Shown piece after piece: positions 6,688-7,741 of a stretch of DNA of 7,741 bases. How positions within the stretch are numbered: position 1 is the first letter of the stretch; each line of letters opens with the position of its first letter. A model generated the notes under the pieces. It ran no database searches and was not told where the DNA came from. It worked only from the letters and a program-made list of their open reading frames with translations. A program made the position numbers and the translations under genes. Origin of the DNA: VRUE01 sp036265675 (lineage in GTDB: Bacteria > Actinomycetota > Thermoleophilia > Solirubrobacterales > 70-9). The stretch lies in the NCBI GenBank assembly GCA_036265675.1, contig DATAOP010000005.1, forward strand, positions 1 to 7,741, in the 5' to 3' direction.

Positions 6688-7340
6688 CTGCGATCACCTT
6701 TCGATTTCGATTTGGAAGAGCGTGCGCGGAGGCCGGGCTCGATCGTCGAGATCAGCAGCTCGGCCGCCTCCTGGGCGGAGACCGCCTCGGTCCGCAGCCA
6801 CCAGCGGGCGAGCGACTCAGCGGCGCCCATAAGGGCGGTCGAGAGCGCCTCGACCTCGGTGCTGGCGGCGTCGCGGCGGCGAGGGGGAAGCTGGGCGAGG
6901 AGCGATTCGGCGACGAGCTCGAGCAGGCGGCCGCGGTAGTCGGCGACCCGATTGGCGACGACGCCGCTCTGCGGCAGCGTCTCGTCGAAGAGGACGGCCC
7001 AGGCGGCGCGGTCGGCGTCGAGGAAGGCGAAGAAAGCCCGCAGCCCGTCGTTGAGGAGCTCGCCGGGGTTGGAGCTTGGGCGGACGGTCTCTTCGATCGC
7101 CGCGAACAGCGCGTCGCCCGCCCGTTCCATGCAGGCGACGTAGAGGCGCTCCTTGTTGCCGAAGTAGTTGTAGAGGAGCGGCTTGGTGACGCCGACCTCG
7201 GCCGCGATGTCGTCCATCGTCACCGCCGCGAAGCCGCGCGCAGCGAAGAGGACGTGGGCGACCTCGAGGGTCTGCTCCATCCGGTCGGCTCGCGAGAGCC
7301 GGGTGCGCTGGGTCGGCGTTGCAGCCATCGGTGACAACAT
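6684..7340 (-). CDS. TetR/AcrR-family transcriptional regulator
   Basis: A 218-residue repressor-type protein. The N-terminal DNA-binding domain is clear: residues 22-70, with the helix-turn-helix at about 41-60 (TMDDIAAEVGVTKPLLYNYF) followed by GNKERLY, typical of the family. The remaining roughly 145 residues are helical and variable, as expected for the ligand and dimer domain; the tail ends in alternating Ser/Lys (SSKSKSK). It is the first gene of the beta-oxidation operon and its stop overlaps the thiolase TTG, so it is co-transcribed with the enzymes and probably autoregulates through the palindrome at its own start. An acyl-CoA or fatty acid effector is plausible from context only. 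The ATG at 7340 lies inside the palindrome and lacks a strong Shine-Dalgarno; the ATG at 7328 (codon 5) is an alternative start and would leave the DNA-binding domain intact. Confidence 0.92.
   Translation of the reverse strand: MLSPMAATPTQRTRLSRADRMEQTLEVAHVLFAARGFAAVTMDDIAAEVGVTKPLLYNYFGNKERLYVACMERAGDALFAAIEETVRPSSNPGELLNDGLRAFFAFLDADRAAWAVLFDETLPQSGVVANRVADYRGRLLELVAESLLAQLPPRRRDAASTEVEALSTALMGAAESLARWWLRTEAVSAQEAAELLISTIEPGLRARSSKSKSKGDRS
6694..6701 (-). promoter_or_regulatory. Ribosome binding site for the TTG-initiated thiolase
   Basis: On the minus strand AAAGGTGA sits 6 bases before the TTG at 6687. Its final TGA is also an in-frame stop for the thiolase frame, which excludes any longer start. 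The good spacing supports TTG initiation. Confidence 0.75.
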
Positions 7341-7372
7341 TACCGATCTATAAATTTATATGCCAGTAATGT
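7337..7372. promoter_or_regulatory. 36-base interrupted palindrome, likely TetR operator
   Basis: Two nested inverted repeats share one centre (between 7354 and 7355): a perfect inner TATAAATTTATA (7349-7360) and outer arms ACATTAC (7337-7343) and GTAATGT (7366-7372). One further pair (7345/7364) also matches, giving 14 of 18 symmetric positions. The segment is 28% GC (10 of 36) in a window of about 70%. It overlaps the regulator's first start codon and the only promoter-like AT-rich sequence, so a bound TetR dimer (or pair of dimers) would block transcription of the whole operon. The palindrome is seen directly; its role as the operator is inferred from position. Confidence 0.7.
7346..7360 (-). 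promoter_or_regulatory. Candidate -10 region for the operon
   Basis: Read on the minus strand, this stretch contains two overlapping -10-like hexamers, TATAAA (7360-7355) and TATAGA (7352-7347). The first predicts transcription starting some 7 bases before the ATG at 7340; the second predicts a start at or next to that ATG, meaning a leaderless message. No convincing -35 hexamer at 16-18 bases was found, so the exact promoter is uncertain. Both lie inside the palindrome. Confidence 0.45.
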
Positions 7373-7436
7373 GACCCAACTCACTTAGAGGGCCAAAACC
7401 GCGCGCACCGCCGCTGTGCTCGAGGGCGATTGGGCG
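7373..7436. other. Rest of the gap between ferredoxin-like gene and TetR gene
   Basis: This is the remainder of the 96-base gap separating the ferredoxin-like gene's stop from the operon's start. I see no reading frame, no clear rho-independent terminator and no strong -35 box. Only short, weak stems are present, for example a 4-base GCAC/GTGC pair. Read-through from the ferredoxin-like gene into the operon cannot be excluded. Confidence 0.5.
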
Positions 7437-7670
7437 CTAGCGCTCGTAGAGCTTGATGACGTTGACCGCGCCGTCGGGCGCGGCGTCGACGCAGAGGTAG
7501 CAGAGGACGCACTCGTCGAGGTTCTCGACGACGATCTCGACCCCGGAGTCGCCGGCCTTGAAGATGTCGACCGGGCAGACCTCCTCGAGCTTCGCCGCCA
7601 GCTCGGCGTCGCCGGCGACGGCCGAATCGACCTCGACGTCGATGAAGACCCTGCTCAGAGTCTCGGCCAT
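7437..7670 (-). CDS. FixX-like [4Fe-4S] ferredoxin
   Basis: A 77-residue small iron-sulfur protein. It has just four cysteines, arranged as in FixX: an isolated Cys32 in EVCPVDIFKAGDSG, then Cys54, Cys57 and Cys60 in CVLCYLC. Together they could ligate one [4Fe-4S] cluster. The alternating hydrophobic N-terminal strand before the CP motif also fits FixX. The typical FixX ending (a W/Y-PRG-FG motif) is absent; the protein stops after VNVIKLYER, so it is a short relative. FixX partners FixC, an ETF-quinone oxidoreductase-like flavoprotein, and passes electrons from ETF toward quinone, which fits the neighbouring dehydrogenases. It overlaps the preceding gene's stop as TGATG; a GTG one codon earlier (7673) is equally possible, and GGAG at 7681-7684 is 7 bases from the GTG and 10 from the ATG. 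Confidence 0.82.
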   Translation of the reverse strand: MAETLSRVFIDVEVDSAVAGDAELAAKLEEVCPVDIFKAGDSGVEIVVENLDECVLCYLCVDAAPDGAVNVIKLYER

Positions 7671-7741
7671 CACGCTGCCACTCCAAGCTTCTCCTTGACC
7701 GCGTCGGGGATCTCGTCGATTCGCTCTACGACCCTGATCCC
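7670..7741 (-). CDS. C-terminal end of an upstream gene, product not identifiable (possibly the FixC-type partner)
   Basis: From the window's right edge the minus strand reads 23 codons, ending RIDEIPDAVKEKLGVAA, then TGA at 7672-7670. The stop overlaps the start of the ferredoxin-like gene, so the two are translationally coupled. The segment is too short and too generic to identify. A FixC-like FAD-dependent ETF-quinone oxidoreductase is the expected neighbour of a FixX ferredoxin, but nothing visible here proves it. Confidence 0.6.
   Translation of the reverse strand, partial: GIRVVERIDEIPDAVKEKLGVAA

Noticed and set aside
5542..6939. Plus-strand open frame of 465 codons opposite the thiolase
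   Set aside because: It runs through the thiolase and into the regulator on the other strand, and its translation is Val/Gly/Leu/Arg-rich without motifs.
7331..7375. Direct repeat GTGAC at 7331-7335 and 7371-7375 flanking the palindrome
   Set aside because: Five bases is too short to separate from chance, and it is not placed symmetrically about the palindrome centre.
7405..7419. Possible terminator hairpin after the ferredoxin-like gene
   Set aside because: Only a 4-base GCAC/GTGC stem was found, with no T-run on the relevant strand, so it is not a supportable terminator.

Overview
The window is very GC-rich DNA, roughly 70% by eye, densely packed with overlapping genes. The protein families (paired FadE23/FadE24-type acyl-CoA dehydrogenases, a two-domain FabG4-type reductase, an HtdX-type double hot-dog dehydratase) point to an actinobacterium, possibly a deep-branching high-GC class such as Thermoleophilia. 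That placement is inferred from recalled families and base composition, not from a search.

Layout, left to right: (1) bases 1-572, plus strand: the C-terminal end of an AAA-type ATP-binding protein that begins outside the window. (2) Bases 569-7340, minus strand: a six-gene operon, read right to left as TetR regulator, thiolase, two-domain short-chain reductase, MaoC-like hydratase, acyl-CoA dehydrogenase with degenerate motifs (FadE24-like), and canonical acyl-CoA dehydrogenase (FadE23-like). Four of its five junctions are 4-base or 1-base start/stop overlaps and the fifth is a 29-base gap, so it is almost certainly one transcript. (3) Bases 7341-7436: the only real intergenic gap. It holds an AT-rich, 36-base interrupted palindrome that overlaps the TetR start codon. 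(4) Bases 7437-7741, minus strand: a FixX-like ferredoxin preceded by the last 23 codons of an upstream gene.

The operon supplies all four steps of a fatty acyl-CoA beta-oxidation turn: dehydrogenation, hydration, 3-hydroxyacyl oxidation and thiolysis. The hydratase and the oxidoreductase are MaoC and FabG types rather than a FadB-type multifunctional enzyme, so the intermediate is expected to be the (R)-3-hydroxyacyl-CoA. The FixX-like ferredoxin immediately upstream would fit electron flow from acyl-CoA dehydrogenases through ETF to quinone. The leading TetR gene and the palindrome suggest autoregulation, perhaps relieved by an acyl-CoA ligand. No acyl-CoA ligase, mobile element, CRISPR array, tRNA or rRNA was seen. 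The most notable points are the operator palindrome, the unequal dehydrogenase pair, and the compact (R)-specific pathway.
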